64,000 nt of DNA from Terrisporobacter othiniensis (GCF_000808015.1 NZ_JWHR01000059.1:3774-67773), one strand, 5' to 3'; counted from the stretch's first letter, positions 46,463 through 55,432 are shown. Notes: a model not told the origin generated them from the letters alone. A program made the numbers and translations.

Positions 46463-47788
46463 ATGAACGCAAGAGAAATAGCATACAAGGTTCTTTTAGA
46501 TATAGAAAAGAATAAAAATTATTCGAATATGGCAATAAATAAACACTTTAAAGATGTGGAGCTATCAAATCAAGACAGAGGATTAGCAACGGAAATAATA
46601 TATGGTGTAATAGAAAATAAATATTACATAGATTATATGATTGATAAGTTATCAAAAGTAAAAACAAATAAAATGGAGATATACGTTAAAACATTATTAA
46701 GAATGGGAATATATCAAATAATGTTTTTAAATAGTATATCTGATTATGCTGCGGTAAATGAAACTGTAAATTTAGCTAAGAAGAAAAATTCTAAGGTATC
46801 AGGATTTATTAATGGAATACTTAGAAATGTTATAAGACAAAAAGAAACTATAGGAGCAATAAAGGTAAAAGATGATATAGATTATTTAGCTATTAAATAT
46901 TCTTATGATAAGTGGATGATAAGAAACTGGATGATTCACTTTGGTAGAGAATTTACAGAAGAATTATTAGAGGCTAATAGTCAAAGACCAAGTATTTATT
47001 TAAGAACAAATACTTTAAAAATTACTAGGGATGAACTGATTGAAAAATTAGAAAAGCAAAATATAAAAGCTTATAAGGTAAGTGTAGTGGATGAGGCTAT
47101 AAAGGTTGAAAATTTAAAAGACATAGAAAATAACTCTATTTATAAAGAAGGACTATTTACAGTGCAAGATATAAGCTCTATGCTTGTAGGTAAAGTTATG
47201 AATCCAGAAGAAAATTCTTTGGTTTTAGATGTATGTAGTGCTCCTGGTGGGAAAACTACACATATGGCTACATTAATGAATAATACAGGACAAGTAGTAT
47301 CTAGAGATATATATGAGCATAAATTAAAGTTAATAAAAGCATCTTGCAAAAGACTTAATCTTACTAATGTGAATGTAGAAGAATATGATGCAATGAAGAT
47401 TGACAAAGATAGCATAGGTAAATTTGATTATGTTTTAGCTGATGTTCCATGCTCAGGCCTTGGAATAATTAGAAGAAAGCCGGAAATAAAATATAAAGAA
47501 AAAGAAGAATTCAGAGATTTACCACCAATTCAAAAGAAAATACTTGAAAACGCATCTAAGTATGTAAAAAAAGGTGGAACTTTAATATATAGTACTTGTA
47601 CTATACAAGATAGTGAAAATATTGATGTTATAAATGAATTTTTACAAAAGAATAAAAACTTTGAATTAGCTCCTATTAATGAGGTAAAGGTTGATTTAGA
47701 TAATCAAGAAAAAGGTTATATGAAGATTTATCCTAATATTCATGAAATGGATGGATTCTTTATATCAAAATTAATTAGAGTAAGGTAG
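46463..47788 (+). CDS. rsmB: 16S rRNA (cytosine-967-C5) methyltransferase
   Basis: 441 residues. An N-terminal NusB-like RNA-binding domain (about 1-130: NAREIAYKVLLDIEKN) precedes the methylase core with the SAM-binding DVCSAPGGKTTHMA (about 253-266) and the two catalytic Cys in ADVPCSGLGIIRRKP and YSTCTIQDSEN. It modifies 16S rRNA. AAGGAG precedes the ATG; rlmN follows 7 bases after its stop. Confidence 0.97.
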   Translation: MNAREIAYKVLLDIEKNKNYSNMAINKHFKDVELSNQDRGLATEIIYGVIENKYYIDYMIDKLSKVKTNKMEIYVKTLLRMGIYQIMFLNSISDYAAVNETVNLAKKKNSKVSGFINGILRNVIRQKETIGAIKVKDDIDYLAIKYSYDKWMIRNWMIHFGREFTEELLEANSQRPSIYLRTNTLKITRDELIEKLEKQNIKAYKVSVVDEAIKVENLKDIENNSIYKEGLFTVQDISSMLVGKVMNPEENSLVLDVCSAPGGKTTHMATLMNNTGQVVSRDIYEHKLKLIKASCKRLNLTNVNVEEYDAMKIDKDSIGKFDYVLADVPCSGLGIIRRKPEIKYKEKEEFRDLPPIQKKILENASKYVKKGGTLIYSTCTIQDSENIDVINEFLQKNKNFELAPINEVKVDLDNQEKGYMKIYPNIHEMDGFFISKLIRVR

Positions 47789-47795
47789 TGATAAA

Positions 47796-48827
47796 ATGAC
47801 AGCAAATAAAGTGGCATTAAAAAATATGACAGAAGAAGAATTAAAAGAATTCTTAAAAAGTATAGGTGAAAAACCATTTAGAGGTAGTCAAATATTTTCC
47901 TGGATATATAAAGGTGCTAAAACTTTTGACGATATGAATAATATACCGAAAAGTCTAAGAGAAAAATTAGAAGAGGTATCTTATATAGGAAATATAAAAC
48001 TAGAATTAGCATTAGAATCAAAAACAGATAAATGTAAAAAATATTTATTTGAATTAAATGATGGAAATATAATTGAAACAGTTATGATGGATTATGGAGA
48101 TAGAATAACTGTTTGTATATCAAATCAAGTAGGATGTCGAATGGGATGTAAATTTTGTGCATCTACATTAGAAGGACTAATTAGAAACTTAGAGCCGTGG
48201 GAAATTTTAGACCAAATTATGAAGGTTCAAGAAGATACTAATAAAAGAGTTTCTAATTTAGTTTTAATGGGAAGTGGAGAACCATTAGACAACTTTGAAA
48301 ACACTAAAAAGTTTTTCAAATTAGTAAATGAAAAAAATGGATTAAATATAGGATATAGACATATAACTTTATCTACTTGTGGAGTTGTGCCTAAAATATA
48401 TGAATTTGCTGACTTACAGCTACCTATTAATTTAGCTCTTTCATTACATTCTCCTTTTGATGAAGAGAGAAAAAAAATAATGCCTGTTGCCAATGCATAT
48501 AAAATAGATGATATAATAAAAGCATGTAAGTATTATATTCAAAAAACAAATAGAAGAGTTACTTTTGAATATTCGTTAATCAGAGGTGTAAATGATTCTA
48601 AAAAAGAAGCTGATGCAATTGTAAAACTTTTAAAAGGGATGTTATGTCATGTTAACTTAATTCCTATTAACAAAGTAGAAGAAAGAGACTTTGAAAGACC
48701 TGATAAAACTTATATTTACAAATTTAGAGATATCCTAGAAAAAAATAATATTCCGGCAACAGTTAGAATATCTATGGGATCTGATATAGGAGGAGCTTGT
48801 GGTCAGCTTAGACGTAAACACAAGTAA
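47796..48827 (+). CDS. rlmN: Dual-specificity RNA methyltransferase RlmN
   Basis: 343 residues. The radical-SAM motif is CRMGCKFCAS (CxxxCxxC, about residues 112-119). Other signatures are PFRGSQIFSWIYKG, MGSGEPLDNF, SLHSPFDEERKKIMP and a late Cys in GGACGQLRR (methyl-carrying). It makes 2-methyladenosine in 23S rRNA and some tRNAs. Its ribosome site is embedded in the rsmB stop (AGGTAGTGAT), implying coupling. stp follows 18 bases on. Confidence 0.97.
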   Translation: MTANKVALKNMTEEELKEFLKSIGEKPFRGSQIFSWIYKGAKTFDDMNNIPKSLREKLEEVSYIGNIKLELALESKTDKCKKYLFELNDGNIIETVMMDYGDRITVCISNQVGCRMGCKFCASTLEGLIRNLEPWEILDQIMKVQEDTNKRVSNLVLMGSGEPLDNFENTKKFFKLVNEKNGLNIGYRHITLSTCGVVPKIYEFADLQLPINLALSLHSPFDEERKKIMPVANAYKIDDIIKACKYYIQKTNRRVTFEYSLIRGVNDSKKEADAIVKLLKGMLCHVNLIPINKVEERDFERPDKTYIYKFRDILEKNNIPATVRISMGSDIGGACGQLRRKHK

Positions 48828-48845
48828 ATAAGGAGGGTAATTGCT

Positions 48846-49595
48846 ATGATTTATAATTGTGACTCTCATGTGGGAAAAGTTAGAAAAAATAATGAAGACT
48901 ACTGTATGGGGGAAATTATACAAACGGAGGATGATTGTATAGGAATATTTGCTTTAGCTGACGGTATGGGTGGCCATAAAAAAGGAGAGGTAGCAAGCAA
49001 AATAGCAGTAGAAAGTATAATAGATTTTTTAAAAGAGAATATTTCTCAAAGTGGTGGCATAAAAATGGATTATTTAGATGATATAATAAAACAAGGGTAT
49101 AATTATGCTAATAAGAAAATTTATGCAAAGGCTTTAGAAGATAATTCTTGTGAAGGTATGGGCACAACTTTAGTTGTGGCAGTTATTTATAAAAATGATG
49201 TGATTATAGCTAATGTTGGTGATAGTAGAGGTTACTTATTGCATAACGATGACTTTAGAAAAATAACTAAAGATCATTCTGTAGTTGAAGAATTGGTAAA
49301 TGCTAATTTAATAACTGAAGAAGAAGCTAGACGCCATCCTCGTAGGAATCAAATTACACGAGCAATGGGAGCAGAAGAAATAATTATAGTAGATATATTT
49401 AGAGAAAAATTAGAAAAAGATGATATATTACTTTTAGCAACAGATGGACTTACTGGTTGTGTAGAAGATGAATCTATAAAAAATATTATTGAACAAGATA
49501 AAGGTATTAAAGAAATTTGCCAAGATTTAATTAATGAGGCTAATAATAATTCTGGTAAGGACAATATATCTGTTATCTTAAGTAAGATTGATTAG
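48846..49595 (+). CDS. stp: PP2C-family Ser/Thr protein phosphatase
   Basis: 249 residues. PP2C motifs with metal-binding Asp are present: the opening CDSHVGKVRKNNEDY, ALADGMGGHKKGEVAS (about 37-52), GTTLVVAV, NVGDSRGYL, TKDHSVVEEL and LLLATDGLTGCV. It reverses phosphorylation by PrkC, whose gene starts 12 bases downstream. The order rlmN-prpC-prkC-rsgA matches B. subtilis. AGGAGGG precedes the ATG. It is also called PrpC. Confidence 0.96.
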   Translation: MIYNCDSHVGKVRKNNEDYCMGEIIQTEDDCIGIFALADGMGGHKKGEVASKIAVESIIDFLKENISQSGGIKMDYLDDIIKQGYNYANKKIYAKALEDNSCEGMGTTLVVAVIYKNDVIIANVGDSRGYLLHNDDFRKITKDHSVVEELVNANLITEEEARRHPRRNQITRAMGAEEIIIVDIFREKLEKDDILLLATDGLTGCVEDESIKNIIEQDKGIKEICQDLINEANNNSGKDNISVILSKID

Positions 49596-49607
49596 GATGG
49601 TGATATT

Positions 49608-51395
49608 GTGGGAGAAACAATTTTAGGTAATAGATACGAAATCATAAGGAAAATTGGCGATGGAGGTATGGCTTTTGTTTATGAAGCAAAGGACAGACTT
49701 TTAAACAGAGTAGTAGCTGTAAAAGTTTTAAGACCAGAGTTTGTAGATGATGAAGAATTTTTAGCAAAATTTAAAAGAGAAGCAGAAGCTGTGGCTAACA
49801 TATCTCATCCTAATATAGTTAATGTATATGATGTAGGCTGTGATGGTAAAGTAAACTATATAGTTATGGAGTATATAGATGGACAAAATTTAAAGGAAAT
49901 TATAAAAACTGAAGGAACTTTAGATGAATATACTGCTCTTGATATAACTAAACAAATAGCAAAAGCTCTTGGAGCTGCACATAAAAAAGGGGTCATACAT
50001 AGAGATATAAAACCACATAATATATTAATATCAAGTGAAGGTAGAAACGTAAAAGTAGCAGATTTTGGGATTGCAAAAGCTGCCACAAATTCGACTATGA
50101 CTAATATAGGCAGTATAATAGGATCTGTTCATTATTTTTCACCAGAGCAAGCTAAGGGTAAACCAGTAAAAAATAATGCAGACTTATATTCTCTAGGAAT
50201 AGTTTTATATGAAATGTTATTAGGAAAAGTACCTTTTAAGGGAGATAGCCCTATTTCTATAGCTCTTCAACACATAAATGAGGATATAGAATTTAGCTTA
50301 GAGGAAAAAACTCAAATACCTCAAAGTATTAGAACTTTAATTAAAAAGCTGACAGAAAAAGATCCTACTGATAGATATCAAAGTAGTGAAGAAGTTATTG
50401 AAGATATCGAATATATTGAGCAGAATATAGATTTAGATTTTATTAAGCAATATGATGATTTTGCTACAAGAAGAATGCCACCAGTTGAAGTAGTAGATAA
50501 TTCTAATAAGTTTAAAACTTTAGGTAAAGAGCAAAAAAGAGAACCTAAAGAAGAAATGTTTGTTCAGCCTGAAAGAGAAGAAGTTGACAGCTATGACAGA
50601 AAACCTAAAAAGAAAAAAAGAAATGGATTTAAAGGTGCTATAATAGGATTACTTGTTTTAGCTATATTAGGAGTTGCTGGGATTGTAACTAATGGATTTG
50701 GGCTTTTAAATGGTAACACAGATAATAATGTAATAATTGCACCAAATTTAATTAATATGAGCTTACAAGATGCAAATAAGACTATAAATAATTTGGATTT
50801 AAAGTTAACTATCAGTGAAAGACATGATCCAGATGTAGAAAAAAATCATGTTATATCTCAAACTCCACCAGAAGGAACTGAGCTAGAAAAAGGAGATACT
50901 GTAACAATAGTAATAAGTTTAGGCCCAGAAGAATTATCAGTACCAAACTTATTAGGATTTGCACTAAAAGATGCTAAGAAAATTCTTGAAAAAGATGGCC
51001 TAGTGTTAGGTAGCGTAAGTTATGATTATAGCGAAATTTATAAAGAAGGTACTGTGATTAATCAAAGTCCAATTGCAGGTGCAGGAAGTATTAAAAAAGG
51101 TGATACTGTTAATGTGGTTGTAAGCAAAGGTCAAAAGCCAGAAGAAAAACCAAATGAAGAAGAAAAACCATCTGATGATGATAATTCTGATCAAAATAAC
51201 AATAACAATAACAACAATGATAGTAATAATAACGATGATGGTAATAATTCGAATAATAATAATAACAATTCGAATAATGGTGGCAATGCTAACAATGGTA
51301 GTGATAATAACTCAGACAACACACAAAATGGAAACAATAATTCTGGAGATCAACAAACTAGCAATATAAATAATGATGATGACGATAATGATTAA
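49608..51395 (+). CDS. prkC: PASTA-domain Ser/Thr protein kinase PrkC with Asn-rich tail
   Basis: 595 residues, starting at GTG after GGTGAT. The cytoplasmic kinase domain (about 10-270) has the G-loop IGDGGMAFVYEAKD, the VAIK-type VAVKVL, HRDIKPHNIL and ADFGIAKA. A basic juxtamembrane stretch and one helix (about 345-366) lead to two PASTA domains (about 379-445 and 446-512) that should bind peptidoglycan fragments. The last 80 residues are almost all Asn, Asp, Ser, Gly. PrkC links wall sensing to growth, wall homeostasis and spore germination in relatives. C. difficile PrkC has a comparable Ser/Gly/Asn-rich tail. Confidence 0.96.
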   Translation: MGETILGNRYEIIRKIGDGGMAFVYEAKDRLLNRVVAVKVLRPEFVDDEEFLAKFKREAEAVANISHPNIVNVYDVGCDGKVNYIVMEYIDGQNLKEIIKTEGTLDEYTALDITKQIAKALGAAHKKGVIHRDIKPHNILISSEGRNVKVADFGIAKAATNSTMTNIGSIIGSVHYFSPEQAKGKPVKNNADLYSLGIVLYEMLLGKVPFKGDSPISIALQHINEDIEFSLEEKTQIPQSIRTLIKKLTEKDPTDRYQSSEEVIEDIEYIEQNIDLDFIKQYDDFATRRMPPVEVVDNSNKFKTLGKEQKREPKEEMFVQPEREEVDSYDRKPKKKKRNGFKGAIIGLLVLAILGVAGIVTNGFGLLNGNTDNNVIIAPNLINMSLQDANKTINNLDLKLTISERHDPDVEKNHVISQTPPEGTELEKGDTVTIVISLGPEELSVPNLLGFALKDAKKILEKDGLVLGSVSYDYSEIYKEGTVINQSPIAGAGSIKKGDTVNVVVSKGQKPEEKPNEEEKPSDDDNSDQNNNNNNNNDSNNNDDGNNSNNNNNNSNNGGNANNGSDNNSDNTQNGNNNSGDQQTSNINNDDDDND

Positions 51396-51424
51396 AGTAT
51401 AAAATTAAATCATATAAACAAAAT

Positions 51425-51461
51425 ATAAGTAAGCATTATGCTTACTTATATTTATTTTTAA
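51425..51461 (+). terminator. Rho-independent terminator after prkC
   Basis: Perfect 11-base arms ATAAGTAAGCA / TGCTTACTTAT around TTA, followed by ATTTATTTTT. Confidence 0.8.
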
Positions 51462-51564
51462 TAAAAAATAATGAATAAAAAATAATATATAATAATTAAA
51501 TTTAAAATAATAAAAATATTGTGGTAATATATAATAAAGTGTTAAAAAAATAAGGAGGCAATTA

Positions 51565-52446
51565 ATGTTAGATGGAAGGATAATGAAAGGAATAGGGGGA
51601 TTCTACTACGTAGATACAGAAAAGGGACTGTATGAATGTAGAGCTAGAGGAATATTTAGAAAAAATAAGCAAACTCCTTTAGTAGGTGATAGAGTAAAAA
51701 TTAGTATAGTTGATGAGGAAAAGAAAATAGGTGTTGTTGAAGCTATTGATAAAAGAGATAGCGAACTTATAAGACCTCCAATTGCTAATGTGGAAAAAGC
51801 ATTAATAGTTTTTGCTGTAAAGAACCCTACACCTCATTTATCTTTATTAGATAGATTTATAGTTCTTGCTGAGAAAGAAAATTTAGAAATTGTAATTATT
51901 CTTACAAAAGTTGATTTGGATGAGGATAATATTACAGATAAAATAAAAGAAATATATGAGTTAAGTGGATATAGGGTAATTCCAGTAAGTAGCAAGTCTA
52001 GAGAAAATATAGACAAAGTAAAAGAAGAGTTAAATAACAGTGTAGTAGTTTTTGCAGGTCCATCAGGAGTTGGAAAATCTAGTTTATTAAATGAAATAGA
52101 TCAAAATTTTAAGTTACAAACTGGAGAAGTTAGTGATAAAATCAAAAGAGGGAAACATACTACAAGACACGCTGAACTTTTAAAACTACAATGTGGAGGT
52201 ATAGTTGCAGATACACCAGGTTTCTCTTCCTTAACTTTAGAAGATATAGAAGAAAGTGAGTTAAAGGAATACTTTATAGAGTTCGATGAAGTTGATAACT
52301 GTAAGTTTGGAAATAAGTGTATACATGAAAAAGAGCCAGGTTGTGGAGTTAAAGAAGCTGTTGAAGCAGGGGAAATTTCTAAAGTAAGATATGAAAGTTA
52401 TATACAATTACTTAATGAAATAAGACAAGGGAAAAGGAGATATTAA
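51565..52446 (+). CDS. rsgA: Ribosome small-subunit-dependent GTPase RsgA
   Basis: 293 residues. Domain order is OB-fold (about 1-70), circularly permuted GTPase (G4 LTKVDL before G1 GPSGVGKSS, then G3 DTPGFSS) and a C-terminal zinc knuckle (CKFGNKCIHEKEPGC). It matures the 30S subunit. AAGGAGG precedes the ATG. It starts a group with rpe (3 bases after its stop) and thiN. Confidence 0.97.
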   Translation: MLDGRIMKGIGGFYYVDTEKGLYECRARGIFRKNKQTPLVGDRVKISIVDEEKKIGVVEAIDKRDSELIRPPIANVEKALIVFAVKNPTPHLSLLDRFIVLAEKENLEIVIILTKVDLDEDNITDKIKEIYELSGYRVIPVSSKSRENIDKVKEELNNSVVVFAGPSGVGKSSLLNEIDQNFKLQTGEVSDKIKRGKHTTRHAELLKLQCGGIVADTPGFSSLTLEDIEESELKEYFIEFDEVDNCKFGNKCIHEKEPGCGVKEAVEAGEISKVRYESYIQLLNEIRQGKRRY

Positions 52447-52449
52447 AAA

Positions 52450-53106
52450 ATGATAAAATTAGCACCATCAATATTATCAGCAGATTTTGCAAAACTATTA
52501 GAAGATGTTAAAAAGGTAGAAAAGGCAGGATGTGAATATTTACATATAGATGTTATGGATGGACATTTTGTTCCTAATATAACATTAGGTCCTGGAATAG
52601 TTAAATCTTTAAGAAAAGATGTTGATATGGTATTTGATACACATCTTATGATTGAAAATCCGGATAATTATATTAAAGATTTTGTTGATGCAGGTAGCGA
52701 TTTAATAGTAGTTCATGTGGAAGCGTGCAGACATTTACATAGAACTATACAAAATATTAAGTCACATAATGTAAAAGCTGGTGTTGCACTTAATCCTGCT
52801 ACACCAATAGAAACTATAAAGCACATATTACAAGATGTAGATATGGTACTTATAATGACTGTAAATCCTGGTTTTGGGGGACAATCATTTATTGAAAGTA
52901 TGGTAGAAAAAATAAAAGAATTAAAACAAATAATAGATGAAAAAAATCTTAATGTTGATATACAGGTAGATGGTGGAATAAAACCAAATAATATTCATAA
53001 GGTAGTTGAAGCTGGAGCTAATGTAATAGTTGCAGGATCAGCTATATTTAATAGTGAAAACATAGAAGAAACTGTAAAGCTAATGAGAAAGAATGCAAGT
53101 CTTTAG
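52450..53106 (+). CDS. rpe: Ribulose-phosphate 3-epimerase
   Basis: 218 residues of a TIM-barrel enzyme. Motifs include IKLAPSILSADFAKL, HIDVMDGHFVPNITLGP, DTHLMIENP, MTVNPGFGGQSF and QVDGGIKPNNI, which hold the metal ligands and catalytic Asp residues. It interconverts ribulose- and xylulose-5-phosphate. Its ribosome site, AAAAGGAGAT, lies within the end of rsgA, so the two are coupled. Confidence 0.98.
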   Translation: MIKLAPSILSADFAKLLEDVKKVEKAGCEYLHIDVMDGHFVPNITLGPGIVKSLRKDVDMVFDTHLMIENPDNYIKDFVDAGSDLIVVHVEACRHLHRTIQNIKSHNVKAGVALNPATPIETIKHILQDVDMVLIMTVNPGFGGQSFIESMVEKIKELKQIIDEKNLNVDIQVDGGIKPNNIHKVVEAGANVIVAGSAIFNSENIEETVKLMRKNASL

Positions 53107-53115
53107 GAGATACTA

Positions 53116-53769
53116 ATGAAAGTTTGTATTATATTAAATGGTGAAATAAAAAATTATGATAAAACAAAAGAAATAATACTTAGAGAAAAATATGATTATA
53201 TAATAGGGGCCGATGGTGGCTGTAATCATTTATATAAAATGAATATTATACCTAAATATATAATAGGAGACTTAGATTCTATTGATAAAGACTTAGTATA
53301 CTATTATAAAAATAGAAACGTATTATTTAAAACATATCCATCTCATAAAGATGAAACAGATTCAGAAATTTGTATTTATCTAGCTAAAGAACTAGAAGCA
53401 AAAAGAATTGATTTTTATGGGGCTTTAGGAGGCCGTATAGACCATACTCTTGCAAACATAGGCTTAATGCATTATGTAAGAGAAATGAATATTGAACCTC
53501 GAATGATAACTAGTGAAGAAGAAATTACTACTATAAAAAATGAAGAGATTATTTTGCATGGAAAAAGGGGAGATACAATATCAATTATCCCTATAATGAC
53601 AGATGCAAATAATATAACTCTTAAAAATTTAGAGTACCCTTTGAACAATGCTAAAATGGGGTATCTATCATCTTTAGGTATATCTAATGTTATGCTAGAT
53701 GATGAGTGTAGTATAAAAATTGAAGATGGATATGCATTGATTATAAGGAATTATAAGGTTAACTTATAA
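53116..53769 (+). CDS. thiN: Thiamine pyrophosphokinase
   Basis: 217 residues. Family motifs are IIGADGGCNHLYKM, IIGDLDSID, SHKDETDSEICIYLA and GALGGRIDHTLANIGLM, with the C-terminal beta domain (HGKRGDTISIIPI). It converts thiamine to thiamine pyrophosphate using ATP. It lies 9 bases after rpe. In B. subtilis spoVM and rpmB follow thiN; here a decayed gene is interposed. Confidence 0.96.
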   Translation: MKVCIILNGEIKNYDKTKEIILREKYDYIIGADGGCNHLYKMNIIPKYIIGDLDSIDKDLVYYYKNRNVLFKTYPSHKDETDSEICIYLAKELEAKRIDFYGALGGRIDHTLANIGLMHYVREMNIEPRMITSEEEITTIKNEEIILHGKRGDTISIIPIMTDANNITLKNLEYPLNNAKMGYLSSLGISNVMLDDECSIKIEDGYALIIRNYKVNL

Positions 53770-53776
53770 ATAAAAA

Positions 53777-53826
53777 CCATATGAATATTATCTAAAATGG
53801 ATAATTATTCATATGGCTTTTATTTT
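53777..53826 (+). terminator. Rho-independent terminator after thiN
   Basis: CCATATGAATA pairs with TATTCATATGG; the interior can pair further (TTATC / GATAA). It is followed by CTTTTATTTTATT. Confidence 0.75.
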
Positions 53827-53889
53827 ATTATAAAAAATACTATGATATAGTCAAATTAGTTATAAATTTCTATTAAGAGGAATAAGGAG

Positions 53890-54536
53890 TCTTAGGGAGT
53901 TATAGGACTTACTACTCCAGATACTGTTACAAAAGCAGACCCGAGAAAGGTAGAAGGATATTCATTTAATCCAGGATTAATAGGAAAGATATTACAAAGT
54001 CAAATTGATAAATTAAAAAATAAAATATTGACTATATTGTAGGTCTTTTGCATTTGGGAATGGATTAAGAAAGTGCATCATATAGATTAACAGATATAAT
54101 AAGTCAAGAGGAAGGTTTAGATGTGTTTATAGATGTGCATAGTCATTATGTAGTTAAAAATGCTAAGGTAAAGGATAAATCGGGGCATGATGTAATTGTT
54201 GCTCAAACAGAAAATTATTTGATCAACATAGGGTAAGTAATTATACGTGAAGATGGCAGCATAGATAATAATTTATTAAATGTAGTAACTAAGATTCAAG
54301 TTACAGATGAACAAATATTTGAAGCTTTAGAGTTTGCTACAAGTGATTTTCCAAATGCTGCAGGTAAATTTCCACAAGTATCTGGAATGACTTATGAAAT
54401 ATATACATTTATTGAATATAAAGATGATAGGAGCGGATATGGAGTGATGGACGAGGCTTTAGTAAGTTATATAGAGAGTAAGGCTGATGAAGAGTATGAA
54501 AGCTCTGCTGGAATAATAGTTATATATAATAAATAA
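53890..54536 (+). pseudogene. Decayed UshA-like 5'-nucleotidase / metallophosphatase
   Basis: Three frames together recover a family protein. From about 53897: GVIGLTTPDTVTKADPRKVEGYSF and on to a stop at 54040; a second frame takes over with DYIVGLLHLGMD, an in-frame TAA, then ESASYRLTDIISQ, GLDVFIDVHSHYVV and IVAQTENYLINIG. After a further stop it continues with REDGSIDNNLLNVVTKIQV, EALEFATSDFPNAAGKFPQVSGMTYEI and MDEALVSYIESKADEEYE to 54536. At least one frameshift and two internal stops are visible, and the Gly in the DGHSH motif is Val. The N-terminus and parts of the C-terminal domain are deleted. It is not expected to be functional. Confidence 0.8.
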
Positions 54537-54777
54537 GGGGATATGCGATAAAAATAAAAAAACAATAGAATAAATAATTTATAATTCTAAAACAAAAACC
54601 TTCCTTAATATAATTTATGAGAAAGGTTATTATTTTAAAAATAATATTATGCAATCTTATAAGTTTTAAAAGGTCTATAAAAAATGTGAATTGCATAAAA
54701 ATTAATAAATATACTTAAAGAAGTTTTATGTAACTTATGGAAAATAGTAAGAATTATCTAACCTGGGGGGGATAAAT

Positions 54778-54855
54778 ATGAAAATGGTAACTATAAAATT
54801 ACCAAAATGGCTTTCTAATATTGTTCTGAAATTTATGAGAAATGATAAAAAATAA
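54778..54855 (+). CDS. spoVM: Spore coat-anchoring peptide SpoVM
   Basis: A 25-residue peptide, too short for standard ORF cut-offs: MKMVTIKLPKWLSNIVLKFM plus RNDKK. It matches the amphipathic SpoVM helix, including the TIKLPK core and the helix-breaking Pro, followed by a basic tail. A strong site, GGGGGGGAT, precedes the ATG. SpoVM recognises the convex forespore membrane and anchors SpoIVA (8741). Its position between thiN and rpmB is as in B. subtilis. It should be sigmaE-controlled; I could not identify a clear sigmaE promoter. The AT-rich 54541-54777 leader holds nothing else recognisable. Confidence 0.92.
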   Translation: MKMVTIKLPKWLSNIVLKFMRNDKK

Positions 54856-54884
54856 AAATGAAAAATTGATGAACTTTTAGATAA

Positions 54885-54920
54885 AAAAGAGAGCCTACAT
54901 TTCTGTAGGCTCTTTACTAA
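54885..54920. terminator. Bidirectional terminator between spoVM and rpmB
   Basis: AGAGCCTACA pairs with TGTAGGCTCT around TTTC, flanked by A and T runs on the two sides. Confidence 0.82.
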
Positions 54921-54936
54921 TAAAATAAATTTATTA

Positions 54937-55125
54937 TTAAGCTCTATCAACTTTGTTTGAACGTAAGCATCTTGTACAAACTTTTACTCTTTTTGGAGTT
55001 CCATTTTCTATAACTTTAACGTTTCTTAAGTTAGCAGCCCATGTTCTTTTGCTGTGTTTATTTGAGTGTGATACTTGGTTTCCTGAAACTTTACCTTTAC
55101 CACATACGCAACATACTCTTGACAT
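54937..55125 (-). CDS. rpmB: 50S ribosomal protein L28, zinc-binding form
   Basis: 62 residues from the ATG at 55125, preceded on the minus strand by AAGGAGGTGT; an upstream ATG 9 bases earlier is inside the leader. The Cys pairs CCVCGKGK and CTRCLRS make this a C+ (zinc-ribbon) form. Other motifs are GNQVSHSNKHSKRTW. It binds 23S rRNA. It is transcribed alone and divergently from the asp23-like gene. Confidence 0.97.
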   Translation of the reverse strand: MSRVCCVCGKGKVSGNQVSHSNKHSKRTWAANLRNVKVIENGTPKRVKVCTRCLRSNKVDRA

Positions 55126-55189
55126 TATATACACCTCCTTAAAATGATAACTATTTTAAGACTAAAAACATATTTATATTAACATAAAA

Positions 55190-55218
55190 TTTATATATAT
55201 AAATTTTGCTAATGTAAA
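55190..55218 (-). promoter_or_regulatory. SigmaA-type promoter of rpmB
   Basis: Minus strand: TTTACA (55213-55218), 17 bases, TATAAA (55190-55195). It gives a leader of about 60 bases. Confidence 0.6.
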
Positions 55219-55229
55219 TATTAAAAGAG

Positions 55230-55262
55230 AAAATAATGATAAAAGTTTATTATCATTATTTT
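55230..55262. repeat. Perfect 13-base stem-loop in the rpmB/asp23 intergenic region
   Basis: Arms AAAATAATGATAA (55230-55242) and TTATCATTATTTT (55250-55262) with a 7-base loop and T-rich flanks on both strands. It resembles a terminator, but no gene ends here on either strand. Nothing else but promoters is recognisable between 55142 and 55525. Confidence 0.6.
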
Positions 55263-55403
55263 ACTATGCTGTAAATCACTATGTTTTAAAATATAAAAAC
55301 TTTATATCTTCTGTGCTTAATACATAGTATTGACAGTAAACGTCTTTTTAGTTACCAAATTTAAATAACTTTTAATTATTAATTACTTATAGTATTATAT
55401 ATC

Positions 55404-55432
55404 TTGTCTAAAATAGAAATATAAACTATAAT
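55404..55432 (+). promoter_or_regulatory. SigmaA-type promoter of the asp23-fakA unit
   Basis: TTGTCT (55404-55409), 17 bases, TATAAT (55427-55432). Its leader contains a short hairpin (TGTTGAATT 55453-55461 / AATTCAACA 55474-55482). Confidence 0.7.

Noticed and set aside
51154..51369. A plus-strand frame overlapping the PrkC tail
   Set aside because: Its Ile/Thr/Met repeats arise from the AAT/AAC repeats read in another frame.
51180..51390. Repeat-rich stretch considered as a CRISPR or tandem array
   Set aside because: It is an in-frame Asn/Asp/Ser codon repeat with no constant repeat and spacer structure.
54690..54720. Possible sigmaE promoter of spoVM (GCATAAA then ATATACTT)
   Set aside because: The gap is about 9 bases, too short for sigmaE, and the match is weak.
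55330..55335. TTGACA considered as a promoter -35 for asp23
   Set aside because: No suitable -10 lies 16-18 bases downstream; the TTGTCT-TATAAT pair at 55404-55432 is far better.
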